Below are positions 44,752 through 53,336 of a stretch of DNA of 64,000 nt, piece after piece. Below the pieces are notes generated by a model. That model was not told the origin of the DNA. It made no database searches and saw only the letters and a program-made list of their open reading frames with translations. Position numbers and translations under genes: made by a program. The stretch spans positions 310,001 through 374,000 of the forward strand of contig NC_014100.1 in assembly GCF_000092285.1 (NCBI RefSeq), in the 5' to 3' direction. Numbering within the stretch: the first letter of the stretch is position 1; each line of letters opens with the position of its first letter. This DNA is from Caulobacter segnis ATCC 21756. GTDB taxonomy: Bacteria; Pseudomonadota; Alphaproteobacteria; Caulobacterales; Caulobacteraceae.

Positions 44752-44976
44752 TTACGAGAACAGGATCAGGAAGGCGATGACCAGGGCGAAGATGCCCAGG
44801 GCTTCCGTCAGGGCCATGCCCAGGAACAGCATCGGGCGCTCTTGAGCGGCGGCCGTCGGGTTGCGCAGGGCGCCTTGGAAGTAGTTGCCGAACATCACGC
44901 CCAGGCCCACGCCCGCGCCGATCATGCCGAGCATGGCCAGACCAGCGCCGATGTACTTAGCAGCAGCAGCGTCCAT
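44752..44976 (-). CDS. atpE: ATP synthase F0 subunit c
   Basis: 74-residue proteolipid with two membrane helices. The first contains GAGLAMLGMIGAGVGLGVMFGNY with the glycine-rich motif; the polar loop is ALRNPTAAAQERP, and the proton-carrying Glu is in ALTEALGIFALVIAF (about residue 58). It forms the rotating c-ring with subunit a. Lies 47 nt after atpB on the minus strand, with a strong ribosome binding site (AAGGAGTC) before the ATG. Confidence 0.96.
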   Translation of the reverse strand: MDAAAAKYIGAGLAMLGMIGAGVGLGVMFGNYFQGALRNPTAAAQERPMLFLGMALTEALGIFALVIAFLILFS

Positions 44977-45023
44977 GATTGAGACTCCTTGAGAAGGGTA
45001 TTGGTTGAAAGACTAAAGGTTGA

Positions 45024-45785
45024 TCAGTGGCTGTCGAGGTGCACGACGTCGTTGATGTAGACGCATGCGAGCACCGCGAACACGAAGGCCTGGAGGAAGG
45101 CCACCATGAACTCGAGGGCCGTCAGGGCGACGACCGAGGTCAGGGCCAGGGCCGAACCGGCCCAGCCCAGCACGCCGAGACCGCCCAGGGCGATCACGAA
45201 GCCGGCGAAAATCTTCAGCACCACGTGGCCGCCCAGCATGTTGCCGAACAGACGAAGGCCCAGGGTGATCGGACGGATCAGGAACGACAGGATCTCGATC
45301 GGCACCAGCAGGAAGTACAGCGGCCACGGCACGCCCGACGGGGCGAACAGCTTGAAGAACTTGATGCCGTTCTTGGCGAAGCCGACGGCGACCACGGTCA
45401 GGATGACCATCATACCCAGGGTCAGGGTCACGGCCAGCTGCGAGGTCGCGGTGAAGACCAGGAACATGCCCTGCATGTTCATGAACAGCACGAACGCGAA
45501 CAGCGTGAAGATAAACGGCAGGAACTTCTTGCCGTCGTGGCCGATGATCGATTCCGCCAGCCCGTCGACCAGGCCGTAGAGCATCTCGCCCACCGCCTGC
45601 AGGCGGCCCGGCACCACGGCCTTGCGTGCGGCCAGGCTGTAGAAGCCGATGATCAGCAGGGCGGCCGACATCATCGCGGCCACGGAATTGGTGATCGAAA
45701 GATCGATCGCGCCCAGGCCCGGAACGGTCACGGTGGGCAGTTCCACGATCTTCTGGATCTGGAACTGGTGCATCGGATCGGCCAT
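45024..45785 (-). CDS. atpB: ATP synthase F0 subunit a
   Basis: 253-residue proton-channel subunit with about five or six helices. The essential Arg lies in FLIRPITLGLRLFGNMLGGHVVLKIF (LGLRLFGNM), and the GMFLVFTATSQLAVTLTLGM and AFLQAFVFAVLACVYINDVVHLDSH segments are typical. Works with the c-ring in proton translocation. Start 45785 lies 5 nt after the atpI stop. Confidence 0.96.
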   Translation of the reverse strand: MADPMHQFQIQKIVELPTVTVPGLGAIDLSITNSVAAMMSAALLIIGFYSLAARKAVVPGRLQAVGEMLYGLVDGLAESIIGHDGKKFLPFIFTLFAFVLFMNMQGMFLVFTATSQLAVTLTLGMMVILTVVAVGFAKNGIKFFKLFAPSGVPWPLYFLLVPIEILSFLIRPITLGLRLFGNMLGGHVVLKIFAGFVIALGGLGVLGWAGSALALTSVVALTALEFMVAFLQAFVFAVLACVYINDVVHLDSH

Positions 45786-45790
45786 CGGCC

Positions 45791-46174
45791 CTAGTCTCTC
45801 TTCTGCTTGGGGACGGTAGGCCCGTCTCCCGTGTCTCCGTCGACCTTCCCCGGAACCGGAGACGGGGCCGACGCCTGCGCGCTCAGTTTCATCGCCTTGC
45901 GGACGATGGAGAAAATCGCGATCCCCAGGCCGATCAGCAGACCGCCGACCATGCCCCAGGGGCTCGTGTGGACGTAGTGGTCGAGCAGCCAGCCGAAGCC
46001 GAGACCCACCAAAACACCCCCGATCAGATCCGCCAGCAGACGGTAGCCGTCTTGCTGTGCTCTTTCGGACTGGGCCTTCACCGGCTTTTCCGCCGCCCTC
46101 CGCGCCTCAAATGCGGCGAGCCGAGCGTCGAGGCTCTGCGGAGCCTTGTCGTTCGGTTCGTCGGCCTTGGGCAT
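45791..46174 (-). CDS. atpI: ATP synthase-associated protein AtpI (F0 assembly)
   Basis: 127-residue AtpI/AtpZ protein with a charged N-terminal stretch (PKADEPNDKAPQSLDARLAAFEAR) and two membrane helices (about 46-66 and 75-95). The GGVLVGLGFGWLLDHY and GMVGGLLIGLG motifs are standard. It helps to assemble the c-ring and may aid Mg2+ handling. First gene of the F0 operon, followed directly by atpB. Confidence 0.93.
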   Translation of the reverse strand: MPKADEPNDKAPQSLDARLAAFEARRAAEKPVKAQSERAQQDGYRLLADLIGGVLVGLGFGWLLDHYVHTSPWGMVGGLLIGLGIAIFSIVRKAMKLSAQASAPSPVPGKVDGDTGDGPTVPKQKRD

Positions 46175-46214
46175 GGGAAGCGGCAGGTCCGAAAGCGCCG
46201 AGGACGCGCCATAA

Positions 46215-46226
46215 AAAAGCGCTTTT
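46215..46226. promoter_or_regulatory. Palindrome upstream of atpI
   Basis: Perfect 12-bp palindrome AAAAGCGCTTTT, 41-52 nt upstream of the atpI start and unusually AT-rich for this region. Possible operator or promoter element for the F0 operon. Confidence 0.35.
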
Positions 46227-46351
46227 CCGGCCGGCTTGATCGGCGCGGAACCTATAGACCTCGCTGCGGTGCGTCAAGGTGACCGCTTCGCAAGGCAAGT
46301 GACCGAAATTCTTGAAGATTTCGCCTTCCCCTCCGTCAGGGAGGCAAAACC

Positions 46352-46471
46352 TTGCGCATTCTTGTCGTGGATGACGTAGCGAGGGTCTTCAAGAACGGGG
46401 ACGCGTTCCTATCTAATCGGCGTTCTTTCACCGCCGCTCCCCCTAGGCACGGAGCGCCGGAGCCTCGATGA
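46352..46471 (+). pseudogene. Receiver-domain N-terminal fragment (39 codons)
   Basis: A TTG at 46352, seven bases after AGGGAGG (46338-46344), opens LRILVVDDVARVF, which matches the beta-1 strand and acid pair (DD) that begin response-regulator receivers. The reading stops at 46469-46471 after 39 residues, with the rest lacking receiver features. It may be a remnant left by deletion or rearrangement of a response-regulator gene, or a chance match. No downstream continuation in other frames is recognised. Confidence 0.35.
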
Positions 46472-46533
46472 CGCATTGATTTTTTCGTCGATCTGGGCTT
46501 TAGAGCCGCCGCCTCCAAATAACACGAAGATTC

Positions 46534-46923
46534 ATGTCGCACCTGAAGAACACCGGATTCGCCGATCGTATTTCCGCCCAGCAGGAAGCCAAGAAGGCCA
46601 TGCTGGCTAAGTTCAAGGCCAAGCCGACCGTCCAGGACCCCGATTTCGACAAGCGCGAGGAACAACGCGCCGCCGAACTCGAAGCCGTCCGCGCCGCCCG
46701 GGCCGAAGCTAAGGAAAAGGCCCGCCTCGAAGCCCTGGCCCGCCAGGAAGAGCTGATGGCCGCCAAGCGCGCCGAGCGGAAGGAGCGCAAGGCTCTGGAA
46801 GCCGCCGAGATGCGCGTGCGGAAGGAAGAGAAGGCCAAGGAGCGCGACGAACTGCGCGCCCTGGGCAAGACGACCAACAGCAAGCAGTCGCGCGCTCACC
46901 AGTGGGCGCACCTGCTGGGCTAA
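46534..46923 (+). CDS. DUF6481 family protein
   Basis: 129-residue very charged protein: MSHLKNTGFADRISAQQEAKKAMLAKF at the start, then a long helix rich in Glu, Ala, Arg and Lys (about 35-110), and a short conserved end HQWAHLLG. The N- and C-terminal motifs fit DUF6481 proteins of alphaproteobacteria. The long helix should form a coiled coil. No known function; RNA or ribosome binding is possible. Followed by a strong terminator. Confidence 0.8.
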   Translation: MSHLKNTGFADRISAQQEAKKAMLAKFKAKPTVQDPDFDKREEQRAAELEAVRAARAEAKEKARLEALARQEELMAAKRAERKERKALEAAEMRVRKEEKAKERDELRALGKTTNSKQSRAHQWAHLLG

Positions 46924-46928
46924 TGATC

Positions 46929-46957
46929 AAGGGGTCCTTCGGGGCTCCTTTTTCTTT
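46929..46957 (+). terminator. UUCG-tetraloop rho-independent terminator
   Basis: AAGGGGTCC (46929-46937), TTCG loop and GGGCTCCTT (46942-46950) form a 9-bp stem with two G-U pairs, followed by TTTCTTT. It terminates the DUF6481 gene. Confidence 0.88.
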
Positions 46958-46990
46958 GCCTGATGCGTCGAACGGGACCATGAGCCGCTC

Positions 46991-47770
46991 ATGGTTTCCA
47001 TAGACGTCATCGCCACCCTGTTCGTGGTCGCCACGCTCGCCGGGGCGCTGGACGCCATCGCCGGCGGCGGCGGGCTCGTGACCCTGCCGGCCCTGCTGCT
47101 GGCGGGCCTCTCGCCCGTGCAGGCGCTGGGCACCAACAAGCTTCAAGGCGCGGTCAGCGCGATCTCGTCGACCAGCGCCTTCGCCCGGCGCGGCCTGATC
47201 GACTGGAAGACCGCCTGGCCGGTCGCGGCCGCGGCGGCCGTCGCGGGGCTCTGCGGCGCGCTTTGCGCCAGCTTGCTGTCGCCGCAGGTGCTGCGGGCGA
47301 TCGTGCCGGTGCTGCTGATCGCCATCGCCCTCTATTTCGGCTTCTCGCGCGCCCTCAAGAGCGAGGACGTCACGCCGCGCATGGCGCTGGTCCCGTTCGC
47401 CTGCTTCGTCACGCCGCTGGTCGGCTTCTACGACGGCATCTTCGGGCCGGGCGCGGGGGCCTTCTACATGGTCGCGATCGTCACCTTGCTGGGCTACGGC
47501 GTGCTGAAGGCGACCGCCCACACCAAGCTCGCCAACGCCGCCAGCAACCTCGGCAGCCTGACCCTGTTCGCGCTGAAGGGCGTGGTCGTCTGGCCGGTGG
47601 GCCTGGCCATGGCCGCCGGCGCCTTCATCGGCGCGCAGGTCGGGTCGCGCCTGGCGATGCGGTTTGGTCCGAAGCTGATCCGGCCGCTGCTGGTGGTGAT
47701 CTCGTGCGCGATGGCGGTGAAGCTGCTGGCCGATCCGGCCAATCCCATTCGCCAAGCGATCGGACTCTAG
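46991..47770 (+). CDS. TSUP (TauE/SafE) family membrane transporter
   Basis: 259-residue protein with about eight hydrophobic helices and the TauE/SafE pattern: IAGGGGLVTLPALLLAGLSPVQALGTNKLQGAV in the first repeat and GFYDGIFGPGAGAFYMVAIVTLLGYGVLKATAHTKLANAASNL in the second. The family exports sulfite, sulfonates or organic acids. The substrate is unknown. ATG start; a palindromic element follows the stop codon directly. Confidence 0.9.
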   Translation: MVSIDVIATLFVVATLAGALDAIAGGGGLVTLPALLLAGLSPVQALGTNKLQGAVSAISSTSAFARRGLIDWKTAWPVAAAAAVAGLCGALCASLLSPQVLRAIVPVLLIAIALYFGFSRALKSEDVTPRMALVPFACFVTPLVGFYDGIFGPGAGAFYMVAIVTLLGYGVLKATAHTKLANAASNLGSLTLFALKGVVVWPVGLAMAAGAFIGAQVGSRLAMRFGPKLIRPLLVVISCAMAVKLLADPANPIRQAIGL

Positions 47771-47771
47771 A

Positions 47772-47906
47772 GAGCGCCCCCTCCGTCACGATGCTTCGCA
47801 TCGCGCCACCTCCCCCGTTCCACGGGTGAGGAGGAAGTTTCATCCTCCCTCGCGTAGCGGGGGAGGTGGATCGGCGCGGATACGCGACGAGACGGAGGGG
47901 GCGCTC
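47772..47906. repeat. Palindromic element with 16-bp arms
   Basis: GAGCGCCCCCTCCGTC (47772-47787) and GACGGAGGGGGCGCTC (47891-47906) bound a 135-bp element with inner pairs CACCTCCCCCG and CGGGGGAGGTG. It lies between the convergent TSUP gene and smc and overlaps neither. It shares a 26-bp segment with one mismatch with the element at 1-178. Confidence 0.8.
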
Positions 47907-47910
47907 GGCC

Positions 47911-50900
47911 CTAAGCCGCCACCAGCTTCTCGGCGGTGCTGAGGTCCACGCTGACCAGCTGGCTGACGCCGCGCTCGGCCATGGTGACGCCGAACAGGCG
48001 GTCCATCCGGCTCATGGTCACCGGGTTGTGGGTGATGGCGATGAAGCGCGTCTGGGTGCGGCGGCGCATCTCGTCGAGCATGTTGCAGTAGCGGTCGACA
48101 TTGGCGTCATCCAGCGGCGCGTCCACTTCGTCCAGCACGCAGATCGGAGCCGGATTGGCCAGGAACACGCCGAAGATCAGGGCGCTGGCGGTAAGCGCCT
48201 GCTCGCCGCCGCTCATCAGGCTCATGCTGGCCAGGCGCTTGCCGGGCGGGCAGGCGTAGATCTCGAGACCGGCTTCCAGGGGATCGTCGCTCTCGATCAG
48301 CTTCAGCTCGGCCTGGCCGCCGCCGAACAGGGCCTGGAAGAGGGTCTGGAAGTTGGCGTTGATCACGTCGAAGGCGGCCAGCAGGCGCTCGCGGCCCTCG
48401 GCGTTCAGCTCCTCGATGCCGGCCCGCAGCTTGGTCACCGCGCCCGAAAGGTCGGCGCGCTCGGTGCGCATGATCTCCAGGCGACCGGCGTACTCCTGGG
48501 CCTCTTCCTCGGCGCGCAGGTTCACAGGCCCGATCGCGTCGCGTTCGCGCTCCAGGGCGAAGAGGTGGGCCTCGACGCCGGCGGCGTCCTTGGGCACGGC
48601 CACGGCCTCGCCGGCGACGTGGCGGCCCAGCTCCTCGGGCTCCATGCGGGCCTGCTCGCGGATCGCGGTGGCGACCTCGGCGTAGCGCTGCCGGGCGCCG
48701 TCCAGGTGGGCGACCAGCGCCGCCCGCTTCTCACGGGCCTCGCTGGCGGCCTGCTCGGCGGCCCGCGCGGCGCGGTCGGCGTTGATGCGGTTGGTCTCGG
48801 CCGTCTCCAAGGCGTCGCTGGCCTTGGCGCGGCGGGCCTCGGCGGCCGCGAACTCGTCCAGCAAAGCGAGCAGCCTTTCCTGCAAGGCGTCCGGCGCCTC
48901 GCGCGCGGCCTCCAGGGCGGCGGCGGCCTTCACGCGGTCGCCTTCCAGCGACTCCGTCCGCTTGGCGGCGGTCTCGGCGCGCTTGGCCCAGTCGGTGCGA
49001 TCGCGCTCCAGGCTCTCCAGCCGGCGCTGGCGGCCGGCGCGCTCGCGGGTCTCGACGTCGAGGGCGGTGCGGGCGGCGCTGGCGGCCTCGCGGGCCTTGG
49101 CGGCGTCCTGGCGAGCCTGAGCGAGCCGAGGCTGCAGGTCGCCCGAGGTCTGGGCGGCGGCGTGCGCCTCGCGCGCCTGCGCCAAGGCCGCGTCGGCCTC
49201 GGCCTTCTCTGCCTCGAAGCGAGCGATGGTGTCGTCCAGCGACTGGGCGCGGGCGGCGCGCAGCGCCTGCTCACGCTCGAACTTGGCGACCTGCTCGCGG
49301 GCGCCGTTCAGCAGCCGTTCGGCGTCGGGCGGCCCGCGCCGCTTGTCGCGCAGCAGCTCCTCGACCGCCCGCATCCGGTCGGCGGCGGTCTTGAGGGCGG
49401 CGGCGGTGGCCTCGGCGCGCGGGGTCAGGATGTCGATCTCGGCCTCGACCTCGGCCAGGCGCGTGCGCTGCTCCAGCCGCACGGCGGCGGGCTTGGGCGC
49501 ATCCGCCCGGGCGACAAAGCCGTCCCAGCGCCAGAGATCGCCTTCCATCGACACCAGACGCATCCCGGGCTTGAGCTCCTTCTGCAGCCGGTCGCCGTCA
49601 GCGCGGGCGACCACGGCCACGTGCGAGAGGCGGGCGATCAGTTCGGGCGGCGCCTTGACCAGCGGGACCAGGGGCTGAGCGCCCTCGGGCCACAGCGGCG
49701 ACGAGACCTGGGCTCCGCCCCAATAGGACGGCGCCTTGGAATCGAGCGCGGCGTCGAGATCCTCGCCCAGCGCCGCCGCCAGCGCCGCGCCATAGCCCTT
49801 GTCGGGCGAGACGCTGTCGAGCGCGGGGGCGTGGCCGCTCTTGGCGCGCGGGGCGGTCAGCTGGGCCAGGCCCCGGGCCTCGGTGCGCAGGCGGCCCAGT
49901 TGGTCCTCGACGCTGCGGGCCAGTTGGCGGGCCTGGGCCTCCTGCTCGGCGGCCTTGACGCGCTCGGCCTCGGCCTCTTCCAGCGCCGCGCGGGCGGCGG
50001 CGAGGGCGGCCTCGGCGTTGGCGAAGCGCTGGCGGGCGTCGGCGGCGGCCGGATCGACCTCGGGACCGATGGCGGCGCGCTCGGCCTTGGCCTGGTCGAG
50101 GGCGCGATTGGTGCGGCTGGCGCGGGCGTCGGCCTCGGAGAGTCGCGCGGCGGCGGCGCGGAACTGCGCCTCCTCGGCGGCCACCCGGGCGGCGATCTGC
50201 TCGACCTCAGTCTCGGCGGCGGCGCGCGCCGCCTCGGCGGCCTTGGCGGCGGCCTCCAGCTCGGGGCCTCGCTCGGGCGCGGCGGCGACCAGAGCGCGGA
50301 CCTCTTCGAGCTCGGCGTCGATGCGCGCGAGGGCGGCGGCGGCGTCTTCCTTGGCCTGCTGTTCACGGGCGCGGTCGGCCTCGATGCGGGCCAGGTCGCT
50401 CTTCAGGCGCTCGAACTCGGCGGCGGCGGCCTCGGCCTCACGCTCGGCGCGGTCCTTCTGGATGGCTAGCTGGCCGAGGATCGCCTGGGCGATGGTCGCC
50501 TCTTCCCGCAGCGGCGGCATGGCGGCCTCGGCCTCGGTGATCGCCACCTGGGCGGCGGCGCTGGCGCGGGCGGTCTCCTCGACCAGGCGCGCGGCCTCGG
50601 TCGCCTCGCGCTGGGTGCGCTCCAGCGTGTCGCGCGCCTCGGTCCAGCGGGTGTAGAGCACCGCGCCCTGCACGGCGCGGATCTCGGCCGACAGGCGCTT
50701 GTACTTCTCGGCCTGACGGGCCTCGCGCTTGAGGCGGTTCAGGGCCGTCTCCAGCTCCCGGGCCACGTCGTCCAGACGTGCGAGGTTGCTCTCGGCCGCG
50801 CGCAGGCGCAGCTCGGCCTCGTGCCGGCGGGTGTGCAGGCCCGAGACCCCGGCGGCCTCTTCCAGGATGCGGCGGCGGTTCTGCGGCTTGGCGCCGATCA

Positions 50901-51354
50901 GCTCGCTGATCTGGCCCTGGCGGACCAGGGCGGGCGAGTTGGCGCCGGTCGAGGCGTCGGCGAACAGGAGCTGGACGTCGCGCGCCCGCACCTCACGGCC
51001 GTTGATCTTGTAGGTCGAGCCCGAGCCGCGATCGATGCGGCGCACGACCTCCAGCACCGGGTCGTCGTTGAACTGGGCCGGCGCCGTGCGGTCGGCGTTG
51101 TCGATGGTCAGGGCGACGTCGGCGTGGTTGCGTGGCGGGCGCGCGCCGCTGCCGGCGAAGATCACGTCGTCCATGCCGCCGGCGCGCATGGCCTTGGCCG
51201 AGTTGGCGCCCATCACCCAGCGCAGGGCTTCCAGCAGGTTCGACTTGCCGCAGCCGTTGGGGCCGACGATGCCGGTCAGGCCCGGCTCGATCCGGAACTC
51301 GGTCGGCTCGACGAAGGACTTGAAGCCCGAAAGGCGAAGGCGCTGGAACTGCAC
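47911..51354 (-). CDS. smc: Chromosome segregation protein SMC
   Basis: 1147-residue SMC ATPase of the bacterial condensin. N-terminal Walker A is [19 protein letters not shown] (about 32-50); two long coiled coils flank a hinge near residues 490-640; the C-terminal ATPase half has [16 protein letters not shown] (signature) and [17 protein letters not shown] (Walker B). It compacts and segregates chromosomes with ScpA and ScpB, which are not in the window. It ends the minus-strand cluster dciA-dsbA-dsbA-smc, starting 17 nt after the second DsbA gene. Confidence 0.97.
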   Translation of the reverse strand: MQFQRLRLSGFKSFVEPTEFRIEPGLTGIVGPNGCGKSNLLEALRWVMGANSAKAMRAGGMDDVIFAGSGARPPRNHADVALTIDNADRTAPAQFNDDPVLEVVRRIDRGSGSTYKINGREVRARDVQLLFADASTGANSPALVRQGQISELIGAKPQNRRRILEEAAGVSGLHTRRHEAELRLRAAESNLARLDDVARELETALNRLKREARQAEKYKRLSAEIRAVQGAVLYTRWTEARDTLERTQREATEAARLVEETARASAAAQVAITEAEAAMPPLREEATIAQAILGQLAIQKDRAEREAEAAAAEFERLKSDLARIEADRAREQQAKEDAAAALARIDAELEEVRALVAAAPERGPELEAAAKAAEAARAAAETEVEQIAARVAAEEAQFRAAAARLSEADARASRTNRALDQAKAERAAIGPEVDPAAADARQRFANAEAALAAARAALEEAEAERVKAAEQEAQARQLARSVEDQLGRLRTEARGLAQLTAPRAKSGHAPALDSVSPDKGYGAALAAALGEDLDAALDSKAPSYWGGAQVSSPLWPEGAQPLVPLVKAPPELIARLSHVAVVARADGDRLQKELKPGMRLVSMEGDLWRWDGFVARADAPKPAAVRLEQRTRLAEVEAEIDILTPRAEATAAALKTAADRMRAVEELLRDKRRGPPDAERLLNGAREQVAKFEREQALRAARAQSLDDTIARFEAEKAEADAALAQAREAHAAAQTSGDLQPRLAQARQDAAKAREAASAARTALDVETRERAGRQRRLESLERDRTDWAKRAETAAKRTESLEGDRVKAAAALEAAREAPDALQERLLALLDEFAAAEARRAKASDALETAETNRINADRAARAAEQAASEAREKRAALVAHLDGARQRYAEVATAIREQARMEPEELGRHVAGEAVAVPKDAAGVEAHLFALERERDAIGPVNLRAEEEAQEYAGRLEIMRTERADLSGAVTKLRAGIEELNAEGRERLLAAFDVINANFQTLFQALFGGGQAELKLIESDDPLEAGLEIYACPPGKRLASMSLMSGGEQALTASALIFGVFLANPAPICVLDEVDAPLDDANVDRYCNMLDEMRRRTQTRFIAITHNPVTMSRMDRLFGVTMAERGVSQLVSVDLSTAEKLVAA

Positions 51355-51371
51355 GAGGCGGTCCCCGGATC

Positions 51372-51992
51372 TCAGCCCTTCGCCGCGACGGCGAAGGCCT
51401 TCGCCAGGGCGTCGAAGCCCGTGTCGCCCTCGATCGGCGCGCCGTTGACGAAGAAGGTCGGGGTCACCTCGATGTTCTCCTGGTTCAGCGCCCGGAAGAA
51501 GCGGTCATTGACGCCTTTCAGCGCGGCCGGGTCGTTCATCGCGGCGGCGAACTGGGCGTCGGTCAGCCCGTACTGCTTGCCGATCGCCTGCAGGCCCTCC
51601 CACAGCTTTTCGCTGCGATAGATCTCCTCCTGGCGTTGGAAGACGGTGCTCAGGACCTCGAAGTACTTGCCCGGAATCCGGCGCGCCAGGATGAACCCGG
51701 CGGCGGCGAACTCGGTCGGCGGGGTCAGGAACTCGCGGAACACGAACCGCACCTTGCCAGTGTCGACGAAGCTCTTGCGGACCTGCGGCAACACCTCCGT
51801 CCACCAGTGGGCGCAGTGCGGGCAGCTGGCCGAGGCGTAGGCCACCAGCTGCACCGGCGCGGTGGGCGAGCCCAGCACCATCTCGCCGGGAACGGGGGGC
51901 AGGGGCGCGGCGCGCGCGACGGCGGGGGCCGCCCAGGCCGATCCCGAGGCCGCCAGCCCTGCAGCAATCAGCGCGCGCCGGTCCAGCGTCAT
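51372..51992 (-). CDS. DsbA-family thiol-disulfide protein 2
   Basis: 206-residue thioredoxin-fold protein with a Tat-like leader ([19 protein letters not shown]) and CPHC active site in [11 protein letters not shown] (about residue 58), then [13 protein letters not shown] (cis-Pro). It resembles the DsbA/DsbG-like group used in periplasmic disulfide formation. Its ATG overlaps the stop of the paralogue upstream by one base (TAATG). Probably a local duplication of the preceding gene. Confidence 0.9.
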   Translation of the reverse strand: MTLDRRALIAAGLAASGSAWAAPAVARAAPLPPVPGEMVLGSPTAPVQLVAYASASCPHCAHWWTEVLPQVRKSFVDTGKVRFVFREFLTPPTEFAAAGFILARRIPGKYFEVLSTVFQRQEEIYRSEKLWEGLQAIGKQYGLTDAQFAAAMNDPAALKGVNDRFFRALNQENIEVTPTFFVNGAPIEGDTGFDALAKAFAVAAKG

Positions 51993-52609
51993 TACTTCGA
52001 GGCTTCCGCGATGGCCGCGTCCAGCTCGGCCAGGGTGCGCGCACCGCCCTCTTCCGGGCCGACCTTCTTGCCGTTGACGACGAAGGTGGGCGTGCCCTGG
52101 ATCTTGGCTTCCTTGCTGTACTTCTGGACCCGATCGTTCAGCGCTTTCAGGCCCTTTTCGTCGGTCACGCAGGCGTTGAACTGCTCTTCGCTCATGCCGG
52201 CCGACTGGGCGACGGTCAGCAGGCCCTCGCGGAACTGGCCCGTCTGGAACATCTGGTGCTGGGCGCGATAGACCGAGTCCACCACCTGGAAGTATTTGTC
52301 CTTGCCGGCGCAGCGCGCCATCAGGAAGGCGGCCGCGGCCACCTCGTTGGGCGGGGTCAGGATCTCGCGATAGACGTAGTTGACCTTGCCGGTGTCGATA
52401 TATTTGGCCTTGAAGGCCGGATAGACCTCTTCGTTCCACTGTGCGCAGTGGCTGCACGAGGCCGAGGCGTACTCGACGACCGTGACCTTGGCGTTCGGGT
52501 TGCCCTGGGTCATGTCGTCGGCGGTGACGGTCTCGCTCTTGGGACCGCAGCTGGCGAGGCCGGCGGCGAGCGCGGCGACAAGGGTGACTCGGCTGATCAG
52601 CGAACGCAT
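51992..52609 (-). CDS. DsbA-family thiol-disulfide lipoprotein 1
   Basis: 205-residue paralogue with a lipoprotein signal (LVAALAAGLASCGPK, lipobox LASC at about residues 19-22) and active site CSHC in SASCSHCAQWN. It has the cis-Pro loop GTPTFVVNGKKVG. The lipid anchor would hold it at the periplasmic face of the membrane, and the CxHC sequence differs from the CPHC in its partner. ATG 52609 has AAGGG upstream; a TTG lies one codon earlier. Coupled to the second DsbA gene. Confidence 0.9.
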   Translation of the reverse strand: MRSLISRVTLVAALAAGLASCGPKSETVTADDMTQGNPNAKVTVVEYASASCSHCAQWNEEVYPAFKAKYIDTGKVNYVYREILTPPNEVAAAAFLMARCAGKDKYFQVVDSVYRAQHQMFQTGQFREGLLTVAQSAGMSEEQFNACVTDEKGLKALNDRVQKYSKEAKIQGTPTFVVNGKKVGPEEGGARTLAELDAAIAEASK

Positions 52610-52745
52610 CAAATGGCCCTTCGGCGGTCGATTGGAAACTTAAGCCCGATTCTCGCCCGGGAGGGAAAAGGGCTCAACGCTGACTAGGGCAAGAGCGCGA
52701 CGACGCGGGTCTTGTCAATGGCCCGGACCGCTCGCGCGGAGGGGC

Positions 52746-53288
52746 TCAGCGGTTCGAGGACAGGACCCCGCGGCCCAGCTTCAGCAGCGCCTGCTTCAGG
52801 CCGCCGTCCGGCTGTTCGGCCAAGCTGTCGGCCAGCTCTTTCTCCAAGGCCGCGTCCAGCGGCGGCTTGCGGCGCGGGCGCTGGCCGACGGGCGCGGCGG
52901 CGGCTTTCACCGGACCCTGGACGATGCGCAGACGGGTGACCACGCCCTTGCCCAGCAGCATGTCGAGCCGGGCGGTGATCTGCGGCGCCTGGTGCTGGAT
53001 CAGCGAGGCCACGGGGCCATCGACGCGAAGCTCCAGCGCGCCGCCTTCGCCGTTGCGGCCCTTGATGATCCGGACGGGCTCGGTGCGGCGGGCCAGGGTG
53101 TCGCCGACGATCTCGCGCCAACGGGACTGCAGGGCGGCCGGGCCCTGGCCAAAGCGGTTCTCGAGATCCTTGAGCAGCGGCGCCAGGCTTTTGCCGGCGG
53201 GCGGGGGCGGGCGGCGCTGCGGCTTCGTCCGCTTGGCGCGCAGGATCGCGATCGCTTCTTCCGGAGAGGGCAGGGGGCGGCGGGCCAT
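52746..53288 (-). CDS. dciA: DciA-like protein (DUF721)
   Basis: 180-residue DUF721 protein. LQSRWREIVGDTLARRTEPVRI is the family core (about 54-75) and a second structured part follows, with a basic Pro-rich linker (QRPRRKPP). DciA loads the replicative helicase DnaB in bacteria that lack DnaC, as Caulobacter does. It is the first gene on a minus strand with two DsbA genes and smc, and is divergent from mutY. Confidence 0.88.
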   Translation of the reverse strand: MARRPLPSPEEAIAILRAKRTKPQRRPPPPAGKSLAPLLKDLENRFGQGPAALQSRWREIVGDTLARRTEPVRIIKGRNGEGGALELRVDGPVASLIQHQAPQITARLDMLLGKGVVTRLRIVQGPVKAAAAPVGQRPRRKPPLDAALEKELADSLAEQPDGGLKQALLKLGRGVLSSNR

Positions 53289-53336
53289 GACGGAAGACTA
53301 GCACGCCCACCGTTCTTCGCGGTAGGCGAGGAGACG

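Larger units (their letters stand above)
46175..46533. other. 359-nt intergenic region before atpI and a DUF6481 gene
   Basis: Contains the leader of the F0 operon (with the palindrome AAAAGCGCTTTT at 46215-46226), an unusual TTG-started frame that begins like a response-regulator receiver (46352-46471), and the upstream region of the DUF6481 gene. I see no promoter boxes with confidence. Confidence 0.6.

Noticed and set aside
47866..50469. An open frame of 867 codons on the plus strand, opposite smc
   Set aside because: It lies wholly antisense to a clearly coding smc gene and is rich in Ala, Gly, Leu, Gln as expected from the reverse frame of GC-rich coding DNA. No family motif.
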